DNA of 64,000 nt, from contig JAPPMU010000051.1 of assembly GCA_028873965.1 (NCBI GenBank), positions 1-64,000 on the forward strand. The letters run 5' to 3'. Numbering within the stretch: position 1 is the stretch's first letter; every line of letters begins with the position of its first letter. A program made the translations under genes and the position numbers. The DNA comes from Chloroflexota bacterium (GTDB lineage: Bacteria; Chloroflexota; Dehalococcoidia; Lucifugimonadales; UBA3495). Below are positions 1 to 7,803 of this stretch, piece after piece. Under the pieces are notes generated by a model that saw only the letters and a list, made by a program, of their open reading frames with translations, had not been told where the DNA came from and made no database searches.

Positions 1-9
1 GACTATGAC

Positions 10-417
10 TCATTGCATCCTACTTATGCCAGTACAGGTTTGATCGAGTACTAGCAGTTCTCCTGTGATGTTCAACGGGCGAGTCAGCAGCATTGCTATT
101 ATAGCGATTGCTATGGCCACGCCGCTGAAATCGCCCAGGGCCGCCATTGCGAAATCGCCAACATGATGCGGCCAGGGCCCGCCCGCCTCAGATGTCGCGG
201 CATTCCATTCCGCGGTCGGTTCGTGCCGCGCTCGGTGGCTGCCGTAAGCCAACCCCGCAATCCACAATACGCCGACCAGCCGGAAGAACGTCCGGGCGTC
301 CCGCCGGCTGATGCTCCAAATGGACTCCCGGTCCTCCGGTTGTGGCGTCGCCGGAGGCAGTAGTTTGCCGATGGCCCGGCGGATCCAATTTGATGGCCGC
401 CGGCGTTCCGGTTCCAC
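10..417 (-). CDS. Small two-helix membrane protein, unknown function
   Basis: The product is 135 aa with an arginine-rich N-terminus and two hydrophobic stretches at about residues 44-59 and 88-111, so it is probably an inner-membrane protein. I do not recognise the family. The start is GTG, preceded by a GAGGCGGG ribosome-binding sequence. It lies 37 bp downstream of a dienelactone hydrolase gene on the same strand and is probably the last gene of that run. The frame closes at the very left of the window with TGA. Confidence 0.5.
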   Translation of the reverse strand: MEPERRRPSNWIRRAIGKLLPPATPQPEDRESIWSISRRDARTFFRLVGVLWIAGLAYGSHRARHEPTAEWNAATSEAGGPWPHHVGDFAMAALGDFSGVAIAIAIIAMLLTRPLNITGELLVLDQTCTGISRMQ

Positions 418-454
418 TGACGCCCGCCTCTTTCACCACCGCCCGGCGAACCCG

Positions 455-1180
455 TTACGCTTTCAGGTGCTGCCCGAAGAACTCCAGCGTGCGCGGCCAG
501 GAGCGGTCGGCGGCTTCCTTCTGGTAGCGTGGGCCGGTGAAGTCCATGAAGGCGTGGTCCGCGTCCCGGTACACGTAGAACTGGTGCTCTTTGCCCAGTT
601 GATTCAACTCTTCGTCGAACCGGCGCATGTCGTCCTGGGAGGGATTTTCGTCAACCTCTCCGAAATGGAACAGCATGGGGCAGTTGATGTTGTTGGCCAG
701 TTCAAAAGGCGGGGTTTCCCCGGCTCCCCACGTTACCAGCAGGTTGCCGCCGTAATACGGCGCGACCGCGCTGAAGTGGGGGTTACTGGCGGCGGCCAGC
801 CAGGCCACGCGCCCGCCCATGCAGAAGCCGGTGACGCCGATCCGGTCGTTCACCGCGTCGTGGTTCCTCAACCAGTCCACCGTGGCGTTGATGTCGGCCA
901 CGATGTCGGGGTCGCTGAGCACGTCCCAGGGGCGAGGGCGCGGGTCGGCGTTCATCACCTCGTCGGAGTTGCGATGGTACAGGTTGGGGGCTACGGCCGC
1001 GTATCCTTCCGCGGCCAGGCGATCGCAGATGGTCCGGATGAACTCGTCAACGCCTCCGCCATGCTGCGCCACCACCACCGCCGGATACGGCGCGGAGAAG
1101 CCGGCGCTGCTGCTGGGCACGCTGGCGTACATGTCCATCTCGCTGCCGTCAACGGTGAGTTTTTCCCAGAAACTGGCCAT
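455..1180 (-). CDS. Dienelactone hydrolase family protein
   Basis: This is an alpha/beta-hydrolase of the dienelactone hydrolase family, 241 aa, the usual length. The catalytic triad can be read directly: Cys120 in the nucleophile elbow GFCMGG, Asp177 in GEVDENPS and His209 in DADHAF. Family members hydrolyse enol-lactones such as dienelactone in chloro-aromatic breakdown, but many act on other esters, so the substrate is open. The start has an AGGAGGT site 6-7 nt upstream. A paralogue lies directly upstream at 1313-2053 and the two share most motifs, so they look like a tandem duplication. Confidence 0.9.
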   Translation of the reverse strand: MASFWEKLTVDGSEMDMYASVPSSSAGFSAPYPAVVVAQHGGGVDEFIRTICDRLAAEGYAAVAPNLYHRNSDEVMNADPRPRPWDVLSDPDIVADINATVDWLRNHDAVNDRIGVTGFCMGGRVAWLAAASNPHFSAVAPYYGGNLLVTWGAGETPPFELANNINCPMLFHFGEVDENPSQDDMRRFDEELNQLGKEHQFYVYRDADHAFMDFTGPRYQKEAADRSWPRTLEFFGQHLKA

Positions 1181-1218
1181 TTCGGTACCTCCTGATCGTG
1201 CGTCATTAAATCAATTCT

Positions 1219-1304
1219 CGTCATTCTCGCCTTCGCGGGAATCCATAGCATCGGCGCCGTCTGCTTTGCCTGGTAGATGGATTCCGGCTTTCGCCGGAAT
1301 GACG
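1219..1304. repeat. Palindromic intergenic repeat, GGCTTTCGCC family
   Basis: Two arms in inverted orientation (1219-1245 and 1277-1304) carry the pattern cgtcattc...cgggaatccat and its complement, built around CGGCTTTCGCCGGAATGAC. Related copies occur at 33817-33899 and 51388-51493, with a half copy near 42890-42925. It separates the two dienelactone hydrolase genes. Confidence 0.7.
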
Positions 1305-1312
1305 GGATTAGG

Positions 1313-2053
1313 CTATCCTGTGAGATGCTGCGCGAAGAACTCCAGGGTGCGCGGCCAGGATGCCACCGCCGCCGCCTCGTTGTACCTGCCGCCGGCGGGG
1401 TTCATGAAGGCGTGGTCGGCTCCGGAGTAGGTATAAAACTGGTGCGCCTTGCCCAGCCGGTCCAGTTCGGCGTCGAGCGTCCGCATGTCGTCCTGCGACG
1501 GGTTTGCGTCAATCTCGCCGAAGTGGAAAAGCATGGGGCAGTCGATGTTGTTTGCGAGATCAAAGGGTGGGGTTTCGCCCGTGCCCCAGGTGGTCATCAG
1601 GTTGCCGCCGTAGTAGGGAACCACGGCCTTGAAGTTCGGGTTGGACGCGGCCGCCAGCCACGCCACGCGCCCGCCCATGCAGAATCCCGTGACGCCGATC
1701 CGATCGCTCTGCACCGCGTCGTGGCCGAGCAGCCAGTCGACGGTGGCGTTCACGTCGGCAACGATGTGCGGGTCGCTGAGGAGAGTGGCCGGACTGGGCC
1801 GGGGGCCTCCCGCGGCGGAAGCGGCGATGGCCTCCTCGCTGTGCCGGTGGTAGAGGTTGGGCGCGACCGCCGCGTATCCATCCGCCGCCAGCCGGTCGCA
1901 GATGTCCTGGATGAAGGCGTCCACGCCGGTGGCGTGTTGCGCGACCACCACGGCCGGATACGGCGCGGAGAAGCCGGCGCTGCTGGACGGCACCGCCGCG
2001 TACATATCCATTTGCTGTCCGCCTACGTTGATCTTTTCCCAAAAGCTTGCCAT
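1313..2053 (-). CDS. Dienelactone hydrolase family protein (paralogue)
   Basis: This is a second dienelactone-hydrolase-family alpha/beta-hydrolase, 246 aa from the preferred start. It has the same Cys elbow GFCMGG, Asp in GEIDANPS and His in GADHAF as its neighbour. I chose the ATG at 2053 because it aligns with the MASFWEKI start of the paralogue and has a GAGAGG site just upstream; an in-frame ATG 12 codons earlier overlaps the preceding gene. Relative to the paralogue it has a short insertion after residue 70. The substrate is unknown; duplication suggests two related substrates. Confidence 0.9.
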   Translation of the reverse strand: MASFWEKINVGGQQMDMYAAVPSSSAGFSAPYPAVVVAQHATGVDAFIQDICDRLAADGYAAVAPNLYHRHSEEAIAASAAGGPRPSPATLLSDPHIVADVNATVDWLLGHDAVQSDRIGVTGFCMGGRVAWLAAASNPNFKAVVPYYGGNLMTTWGTGETPPFDLANNIDCPMLFHFGEIDANPSQDDMRTLDAELDRLGKAHQFYTYSGADHAFMNPAGGRYNEAAAVASWPRTLEFFAQHLTG

Positions 2054-2085
2054 GGTTACCTCTCGATGCAATTGTCTGGTGCGGT

Positions 2086-2322
2086 TCACCCTGTCGGGTC
2101 GCCTTCGCCGTTCTGCTGAGCGGAGCTACGGTGTTCTTCCCAAGCCTCTTTGAAAAGCCAGTTCAACATTGAGGTCAGCGCCAGCAGAATCAGAGCAACC
2201 CCCAGCGCAATCAATGCCGGGATGCCCTGTATTTCCAACAGCACGCGGTAGAGAACATCGACATACACCAACCCCACGCCGATGGACAACAGGGACAGCC
2301 ACGCGATCTGCAAATATCGCAT
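2086..2322 (-). CDS. Small membrane protein, two helices
   Basis: A 78-aa hydrophobic protein with two predicted membrane helices (about residues 5-25 and 33-57) and a charged, glutamate-rich tail. No recognised family. Its ATG lies 3 nt after the stop of another tiny membrane ORF (2326-2496), so the two are probably translationally coupled and may form a complex. It sits between the aminotransferase and the dienelactone hydrolases. Confidence 0.6.
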   Translation of the reverse strand: MRYLQIAWLSLLSIGVGLVYVDVLYRVLLEIQGIPALIALGVALILLALTSMLNWLFKEAWEEHRSSAQQNGEGDPTG

Positions 2323-2325
2323 TGC

Positions 2326-2496
2326 TCAATCCGAGAATATCCGCACTAACCAGAATGTCATGCCGAAACCCAGCAAGGCGCCCAAACTCGACGCCAACAG
2401 AGCCCGGTCGATCCCATCTTCCCAAACCGCGCCGAAAGTCGCGCCAAAAACGGCTAACCCCACAAAGATGGCGGCGATCAATATCAAGGGTTTTAT
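2326..2496 (-). CDS. Tiny membrane ORF with non-standard start
   Basis: A 56-codon frame encodes a hydrophobic two-helix peptide beginning IKPLILIAAIFVGLAV and ending FWLVRIFSD. It has a strong AGGAGG site (2503-2508), but the codon at the correct distance is ATA rather than ATG; a TTG lies three codons further in. The stop TGA is 3 nt before the next ATG, as expected in an operon. It is either a real gene using ATA or TTG, or one that has lost its start by point mutation. Confidence 0.4.
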   Translation of the reverse strand: MKPLILIAAIFVGLAVFGATFGAVWEDGIDRALLASSLGALLGFGMTFWLVRIFSD

Positions 2497-2534
2497 GACT
2501 GGCCTCCTGTGTGGGTTGCGAACAACCTCCGGGG

Positions 2535-4637
2535 CTAAACCAGTCCTTCCGCGCGTACCTCCGCCAGCGTGGCCTCAAAAGCCGCGAGGGTGGAGTCGAT
2601 GTCCGCCTCGGAGTGCGTCGCGGACACCAGGAATGCGTCCCGGCCCATGATGTCGATGCCGTGGTTCTGGAGGCCACGCTTGATGCCGGTCACCGCCGGC
2701 GTGGCGGCGGCGCGCTTGATTTGACGGTCAACTTCCGGCCCGAATTCGTTGTCGAAGTCGCCCTCGGCCAGCGTGAAGTGGATCATGGACGCGATGCCGT
2801 AGGCATGTCCGCCGACCTCCATGCGCGTGAACACCTCGTTCAGCCCTGCCTTCAGCCGGGCCGCCATGGCGTCGGCGTGCTCGTTCAAAGGCTCGGCGGC
2901 GATCAGTTCCAGGCAGGTCGCTCCCGCCACCGCGGACAGCGGGTTGCCGTTGAACGTCCCGGGGTGGTACACGCGCTCGGTGTTGTCCCATTCGGGGTCG
3001 CCGCGCTGGGCGATCATGTCCACGATGTCGGCTTTGCCGCCCACGGCTCCGCCGGGCAGGGCGCCGGCCACGATTTTGGCCATGGTTGTCAGATCGGGCG
3101 TGATCCCGTAGCGAACCTGTGCTCCGCCGGGTGACGCCCTGAAGCCGGTCACCACTTCGTCGAAAATCAATACCACGCCGTGTTGGTCGCATAGCTGGCG
3201 CAAGCCCGCCAGGTATCGCGGCACGTTGAAAGGCAGCTGCCCGTAGTGAGCGCCCGTGGGTTCCAGGATGATCGCGGCGATGTCGGTGTCCCGCTCCATG
3301 GCCTGTTGCACCGCGTCCAGGTTGCCCGCCGGCACGATGATCATGCTGCCCCACGATTCCGCCGGGATTCCCGGCGCCGGGCGGTCGGAACCGGCCATGG
3401 CGTAGTCGTGCCAGCCGTGGAAGTGGTCCTGCAGCTTGATGACCTTGTTGCGCCCGGTGTAAGCGCGGGCCAGGCGCATGGCCATCAGCGTGGCTTCCGT
3501 GCCGCTGCTGTGGAACCGCACCCGTTCCACCGCCGGCATCAGGTTCATGATTGCCCGGGCCCACCGCAGTTCCTCATCGGTGCACGCGCCCAGGTGGGTG
3601 CCCCGCCGGATCTGTTCCGAAACGGCGTCCGCCACGGCAGGATGCGAGTGCCCCAGCAGCAGCGCGCCGTGACCCGATACGTAGTCGATGTACTCGTTGC
3701 CGTCCACGTCCCATTTTCGGGGCCCCTGCCCGTGGGTGATGTACAGCGGGAACGGTTCGGCGTAGCGGTTGTCGTGGGTGACTCCTCCGGGGAAAATGCC
3801 CACGGCGTCACGATAGCGCTCGGCGGAGCCGGCGTGATTGGCGATGTACTGTTCCAGGATGGTGGGCATTTTCTGACTCCCATTCGTGGGTGTGTGGGAC
3901 GTTGGGAACAAGCTGCGTGGGATGGTCGTGGTTGCGGCGGCCAGGGAATTCTCCGCCGCCATCAACAGACGGGCGACGATTTCGCATAGCTTTCCCTCGC
4001 TGGCCGTTACCGCCTCGCCGCGCCAATAAGCTTCGATAATGTCACGCTCTTCATCATCAAGATGCTGCATCGCTTCCGTAGTGTCCGCGGGCAACTCCGC
4101 GATGAGTTCAGCCAAAGACAAGGGGCGTCGTTGCGGCGGGATCCGTGGATTTTCCTCTGGTGGCAGGCCAAGGGTATTCCGAGCGGCTTCCTTTAGCATG
4201 GTCACTATCCGCACGTACTCGTCGTCGCTAACCGGAGACCATTCGCCTCGATTAAGCGACTCAATGATTTCGCGCTCATCATCGTCAATATAAGGGTAAT
4301 CAATGTGAATCATAACTCCCCTTCGCAATCCGTAATCTCGCATTCGCCCGCCGTCCGGGTAGGCTGTCACAAGCCGAACCGTGTCATCGTCAATTTGATA
4401 AAAAGGAACAGCATAGAGATATTCTCTCACCATAACCAGAAGCAAGTGCTGTCCAGGATGCCGCTCCGGATTGTGATCACGAATGGTAGCAACCACATTG
4501 TCTCGGTTAACCTCAATAGCGATATCCTCAAAAGCTATCATCCGCTGCCGCCGTATCAGGTAATTCTTATCATCCGACCAAGTGAAAATCATCGGTTGAC
4601 CATCGTCAGGGGAACTATAGATTGCCAGCATCGACAC
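2535..4637 (-). CDS. Class III aminotransferase (GSA aminomutase-like) with in-frame TA-like N-terminal extension
   Basis: The open frame is 700 aa. Residues 257-700 form a complete PLP-dependent class III aminotransferase of the glutamate-1-semialdehyde aminomutase type (FPGGVTHDNRY near the start, GHSHP, SSGTEA, FDEVVTGFR, TMAKIVAGALPGGAVGG around the PLP lysine, and HPGTFNGNP). An internal ATG at 3869 with a GGGAG site 7-8 nt upstream would give a normal 444-aa enzyme, and I think that is the main start. The upstream 256 codons resemble a BrnT-like toxin plus antitoxin segments and have no stop before the enzyme. The first codon at 4637 is GTG; an ATG at 4592 is the more likely toxin start. 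True tetrapyrrole role versus another amino-acid substrate is not decided by sequence. Confidence 0.75.
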   Translation of the reverse strand: MSMLAIYSSPDDGQPMIFTWSDDKNYLIRRQRMIAFEDIAIEVNRDNVVATIRDHNPERHPGQHLLLVMVREYLYAVPFYQIDDDTVRLVTAYPDGGRMRDYGLRRGVMIHIDYPYIDDDEREIIESLNRGEWSPVSDDEYVRIVTMLKEAARNTLGLPPEENPRIPPQRRPLSLAELIAELPADTTEAMQHLDDEERDIIEAYWRGEAVTASEGKLCEIVARLLMAAENSLAAATTTIPRSLFPTSHTPTNGSQKMPTILEQYIANHAGSAERYRDAVGIFPGGVTHDNRYAEPFPLYITHGQGPRKWDVDGNEYIDYVSGHGALLLGHSHPAVADAVSEQIRRGTHLGACTDEELRWARAIMNLMPAVERVRFHSSGTEATLMAMRLARAYTGRNKVIKLQDHFHGWHDYAMAGSDRPAPGIPAESWGSMIIVPAGNLDAVQQAMERDTDIAAIILEPTGAHYGQLPFNVPRYLAGLRQLCDQHGVVLIFDEVVTGFRASPGGAQVRYGITPDLTTMAKIVAGALPGGAVGGKADIVDMIAQRGDPEWDNTERVYHPGTFNGNPLSAVAGATCLELIAAEPLNEHADAMAARLKAGLNEVFTRMEVGGHAYGIASMIHFTLAEGDFDNEFGPEVDRQIKRAAATPAVTGIKRGLQNHGIDIMGRDAFLVSATHSEADIDSTLAAFEATLAEVRAEGLV
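3870..4637 (-). other. BrnT-like toxin and repeated antitoxin segment fused upstream of aminotransferase
   Basis: Residues 16-107 of the fused frame (starting MIFTWSDDKNYL, with HPERHPGQ-like and YLYAVPF motifs) resemble BrnT-type toxins that sit beside short antitoxins. Residues 115-156 (DDDEREIIESLNRGEW to AARNTL) resemble the N-terminal half of such antitoxins, and residues 193-231 (DDEERDIIEAYWRGE to AAENSL) look like a second copy. The usual DNA-binding tail of the antitoxin is missing, and so are the stop codons that normally separate toxin, antitoxin and next gene. Resemblance is from memory of the family; no search was run. Confidence 0.5.
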
Positions 4638-4643
4638 GAGCCG

Positions 4644-4674
4644 ATTGTAGCATAGCAGGGCGGCCGGCTATGCT
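4644..4674 (-). promoter_or_regulatory. Putative promoter with overlapping inverted repeat
   Basis: On the minus strand a TACAAT -10 box (4649-4644) lies just before the toxin-like start. Directly upstream is a perfect 8-bp inverted repeat, AGCATAGC...GCTATGCT (4649-4656 and 4667-4674, 10-nt spacer). This is an operator position, as in self-regulated toxin-antitoxin operons. No good -35 is seen. Confidence 0.4.
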
Positions 4675-6026
4675 CCGGACACGGCCGACTGCCCTTGCGT
4701 CAACTCCGGCGGCCGTTTGATGAACAGGAAGCACGCGCCGGCGGCGAAGGCGCATATCGCCCCCGGGATTATCGCGTAGTCGTAGTGCCCGAAGCGGTCG
4801 CCGACCCAGCCGGCATATACCGGGGACGCCACCAGAGCCCAGGCGTAGGCGAAGGTGATGTAGCCCCGCAGGGTGGCAAACCTGGTGCGGCCATAGTACT
4901 CGCCCAACGCGGCCCACACGATTACGCCGGCTCCGTCCATCATGCCCTCGCACACGATGAACGCCACAACCAACGTGATGCCGACCGCCGTCTGCCAGTC
5001 GCCAAGCCACAGGCACAGATATCCGATCCCTTCCACCGTGAGACTCAGGAACATGATGGTTTTCTTGGATACCCGGTCCCCCATATACCCCATCGCCAGC
5101 CGGGATACGAAGTTGATCGCCGACATCGCTCCGATCAGGTTAGCGGCCATCTGGGTGCTCATGCCCTTGTCATCAACCAGGATGGGGAACAGGCTGATCA
5201 GGATACCCAGCGTCGCCATCTGCCGCAGACCGGCGCCCACCAGCAAGAGCCAGTACGCCTGGGTTCGCAGCGCTTCCCCCACCGTGTAGTCCCGAGTTTC
5301 GCGCCGGGCCGCGGCCGAACCGGGACGGGCCGGAGGCGGCCGCGTGGCTCCGTCGGGCAGCAGTCCCATGTCTTCCGGGCGGTTCCTGAACCAGTAACAC
5401 AGCGGCAGCAGGATGACCGCGTAAAACGCCCCCGAAGCGATGAGGCCCCAGCGCAGGCCGGCCCGGTCGATGAGGAGGTTCATCGTGGGGATCAGGGCCA
5501 GGCCGCCCAGGGATGCCACTGCGGCCAGGACAGATATTGCCAGCGCTCGCCGCCGGTGGAACCATTGGTTCAGGCCGGCGAAACAGGCGTGTTGAAACCC
5601 CATGCTGTTGCCCAATGACACCAGCCCCAGGTAGATGATGGCAAACCCCCAGAACCCTGGCAGCCAGAACGCCATAATGAAGTAACCGACGACGGTGATA
5701 ATCAGCGACGGCACCAGAACCTTGCGGTTGCCGAACTTGTCGATCAGCCATCCCGCCAGCGGCCCCTCCAACCCGCCTTCGGCGCGCGCTATGGAAAAAA
5801 CTAGGTTCGTCTGCGCCTGGGTAATCCCCAACTGCTCGCGAATGGGCAGCACCAGCACGCCAAACCCGCGGAAGAAGATACCGCTGGCGAAGAAGCTCAT
5901 CACCGAGGTGACGGCGACCATCCACCAACCGTAGTAAATGCGTCCTCCGGAAGACGCGCCTCCGGGGGGCGCCGGTCCTCCAATACGTTCCTCTGTCCTT
6001 GCCACTGGGTCGACCGTCGCTTGCAT
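4668..6026 (-). CDS. MFS transporter, oxalate/formate or monocarboxylate-like
   Basis: A 452-aa major facilitator superfamily permease with about 12 hydrophobic helices. It begins with the YYGWWMV motif typical of the OFA/MCT-like branch and has the signature GWLIDKFGNRKVL between helices 2 and 3. I chose the ATG at 6026 (GGTGA upstream); in-frame codons further up encode an arginine-rich stretch unlike a membrane protein. It probably moves an organic anion across the inner membrane. It is followed by the fused toxin/aminotransferase frame, which has its own promoter. Confidence 0.8.
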   Translation of the reverse strand: MQATVDPVARTEERIGGPAPPGGASSGGRIYYGWWMVAVTSVMSFFASGIFFRGFGVLVLPIREQLGITQAQTNLVFSIARAEGGLEGPLAGWLIDKFGNRKVLVPSLIITVVGYFIMAFWLPGFWGFAIIYLGLVSLGNSMGFQHACFAGLNQWFHRRRALAISVLAAVASLGGLALIPTMNLLIDRAGLRWGLIASGAFYAVILLPLCYWFRNRPEDMGLLPDGATRPPPARPGSAAARRETRDYTVGEALRTQAYWLLLVGAGLRQMATLGILISLFPILVDDKGMSTQMAANLIGAMSAINFVSRLAMGYMGDRVSKKTIMFLSLTVEGIGYLCLWLGDWQTAVGITLVVAFIVCEGMMDGAGVIVWAALGEYYGRTRFATLRGYITFAYAWALVASPVYAGWVGDRFGHYDYAIIPGAICAFAAGACFLFIKRPPELTQGQSAVSGA

Positions 6027-6187
6027 CAAATTCACCCGGCCTGCCCGCCGACGGCGGATAGGCCGGGTGCAAACACAACGCGAACCAGTGTACCCCTTGG
6101 CCCGAGTCAGGGCAACGCGGGTGCGGACTTTGACATCAGTGGCGCCCCTACGGGCGTCCCACGGAAACATCGGCCACCTCCCGTTGC

Positions 6188-6193
6188 TATAAT
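6188..6193 (+). promoter_or_regulatory. Putative -10 box for the 6229 gene
   Basis: A perfect TATAAT lies 36 nt upstream of the start at 6229, followed by a GGAGG site at 6217-6221. I see no convincing -35 at 16-18 nt. Confidence 0.4.
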
Positions 6194-6228
6194 CGGCTGC
6201 AATTCACCCGCATCACTGGAGGCTAACT

Positions 6229-7131
6229 ATGGCTGACGATTTGTCCGGGCTGCTTGCTGAAACCGAACTGACTCTGCTCGACGGGAACCAGGTTCGCACC
6301 GAGGGCCCATTGTGGCACCCCGGCGGCTACCTGACCTTTGTTGACCTGGAGCGCCAGCACCTCCTCAAGTGGGACCCACAGACGCGCGAGACCACGGTGA
6401 TCCGCGAGAACACCGGCGAGGGCAACGGCTGCACCCTGGACCGCCAGGGGAACCTGCTGATGTGTGAAGGCGCCGATCACCGATGCGTCACGCGCATGGA
6501 CGCGGACGGCAACGTCACCTCCATCGCCGACCGTTGGGACGGCAAGCGCTTCAACAAGCCCAACGACGTCATCTGCCGGACCGACGGAACGGTCTATTTC
6601 ACCGACCCGCACCTTCGTTTTCCGGAGGAACTGCGCGAGATCCCATTCGCCGGCGTGTACCGCATCGATCCAGCCGGAAACGTGCACCTGGCCACGGACG
6701 AATGCGAGTACTCAAACGGACTCGCCCTGTCCACTGACGAATCGGTCCTGTACGTCGCCATCAGCCGGGCGGAGCCCGCGGACTTCGACCGTGAGGAAAA
6801 TGGAGAATTTTGCCCGAACCGACGTATCCGAGCATTCGACGTCGCCGCCGACGGGACGTTGAGCGGCAACCGCATCCTCATCGAAATGGGATCTGACGCT
6901 CCGGGCGTGCCGGACGGCATGAAAGTTGACACTGCGGGGCGGGTCTGGTGCACCGGCTCAGGCGGAGTTTGGATCGTTTCGCCCGAGGGAGAGCGCCTGG
7001 GAGTGCTGGAAACGCCGGAAGTCACCCGGAACATCTGCTTCGGCGGCGACGACATGCGGACGCTGTTCCTGACCTCGGGTCAGTCGCTCTACAGCATCCG
7101 TGTGACAACGCCGGGGATTGGGGCATTCTGA
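6229..7131 (+). CDS. SMP-30/gluconolactonase/regucalcin family lactonase
   Basis: A 300-aa six-bladed beta-propeller lactonase. Family metal ligands are visible: Glu25 in TEGPLW, the Asn residues in FNKPND (about 107-113), Asn in YSNGLALS and Asp in VPDGMKVD. Members open sugar lactones such as gluconolactone using one divalent metal. A GGAGG site precedes the ATG. It is followed by a GNAT gene and an NHL propeller gene on the same strand, but promoter spacing does not prove an operon. Confidence 0.88.
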   Translation: MADDLSGLLAETELTLLDGNQVRTEGPLWHPGGYLTFVDLERQHLLKWDPQTRETTVIRENTGEGNGCTLDRQGNLLMCEGADHRCVTRMDADGNVTSIADRWDGKRFNKPNDVICRTDGTVYFTDPHLRFPEELREIPFAGVYRIDPAGNVHLATDECEYSNGLALSTDESVLYVAISRAEPADFDREENGEFCPNRRIRAFDVAADGTLSGNRILIEMGSDAPGVPDGMKVDTAGRVWCTGSGGVWIVSPEGERLGVLETPEVTRNICFGGDDMRTLFLTSGQSLYSIRVTTPGIGAF

Positions 7132-7172
7132 CGAGATCCGGCCGGTTTCCGAAGCCTTTGACCATTTGCGCC

Positions 7173-7730
7173 ATGCGCATAGTTGATCTGGTAACGCTGG
7201 GGGCTGCCGGAAAACATCAAGCGGCCTCGCTGCTGGTCGAAGGTTTTGCAGAGCACTGGCCCGACGCGTGGCCGGACTTTGAAGCGGCAACCCGTACCGT
7301 GTGGGAGTGCCTGGACTGTCGCCGTATCTGCCGGGCTGCGGTCGACCCGGACGAAAACGTGCTGGGATGGTCCGCCGCCGAGCCCATTTATGGGGGCAAC
7401 GTCTGGGAGCTCAACGTCCTGGTTGTGCGACAGGACCGTCAGCGCCAAGGGATCGGCAGTGCGCTCCTTTCCGACTTGGAACCCCAGGTCGGGGATCGAG
7501 GGGGCCTCACCATCTGGCTGGGCTCTGACGATGAGGACAACATGACCTCCCTGGCGGGTGTTGACCTGTATCCTGACCCACTGTGGCACCTGGCGCGCAT
7601 CACCAACTTCAAGAGGCACCCCTACGACTTCTACCGGAAGATGGGCTTCGCAATCGCCGGCGTCTTGCCCGACGCCAACGGGCCCGGCAAACCGGATATC
7701 TTCCTTGCCAAGTCGGTGGCGCGACGCTGA
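7173..7730 (+). CDS. GNAT acetyltransferase, AAC(6')-like
   Basis: A 185-aa GNAT-fold N-acetyltransferase. The acetyl-CoA loop motif RQGIGSAL (about residues 91-98) follows the strand NVWELNVLVV. The block LTIWLGSDDED...SLAGVDLY and the ending HPYDFYRKMGFAIAGVLPDANGPGKPD match proteins annotated as aminoglycoside 6'-acetyltransferase type I in environmental bacteria. The real acceptor is not proven and could be another amine. The ATG at 7173 fits the domain start. Confidence 0.8.
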   Translation: MRIVDLVTLGAAGKHQAASLLVEGFAEHWPDAWPDFEAATRTVWECLDCRRICRAAVDPDENVLGWSAAEPIYGGNVWELNVLVVRQDRQRQGIGSALLSDLEPQVGDRGGLTIWLGSDDEDNMTSLAGVDLYPDPLWHLARITNFKRHPYDFYRKMGFAIAGVLPDANGPGKPDIFLAKSVARR

Positions 7731-7803
7731 CCGGCATCAAATTGTGGTAAAACTAGGCTGTACCCAAGGGATCGCCACACGCAATGCCAATGAGGAGGCT
7801 CAA

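Noticed and set aside
1313-2089. Upstream ATG at 2089 as start of the second dienelactone hydrolase
   Set aside because: It overlaps the preceding small membrane gene and adds 12 residues absent from the paralogue; the ATG at 2053 has its own ribosome-binding site.
6130-6193. TTGACA at 6130 paired with TATAAT at 6188
   Set aside because: The spacing of 52 bp is far too long for a sigma-70 promoter; only the -10 box is kept as a weak call.
7173-7730. Calling the GNAT gene an antibiotic resistance gene
   Set aside because: The resemblance to AAC(6') proteins is at family level only; environmental members often act on other amines.
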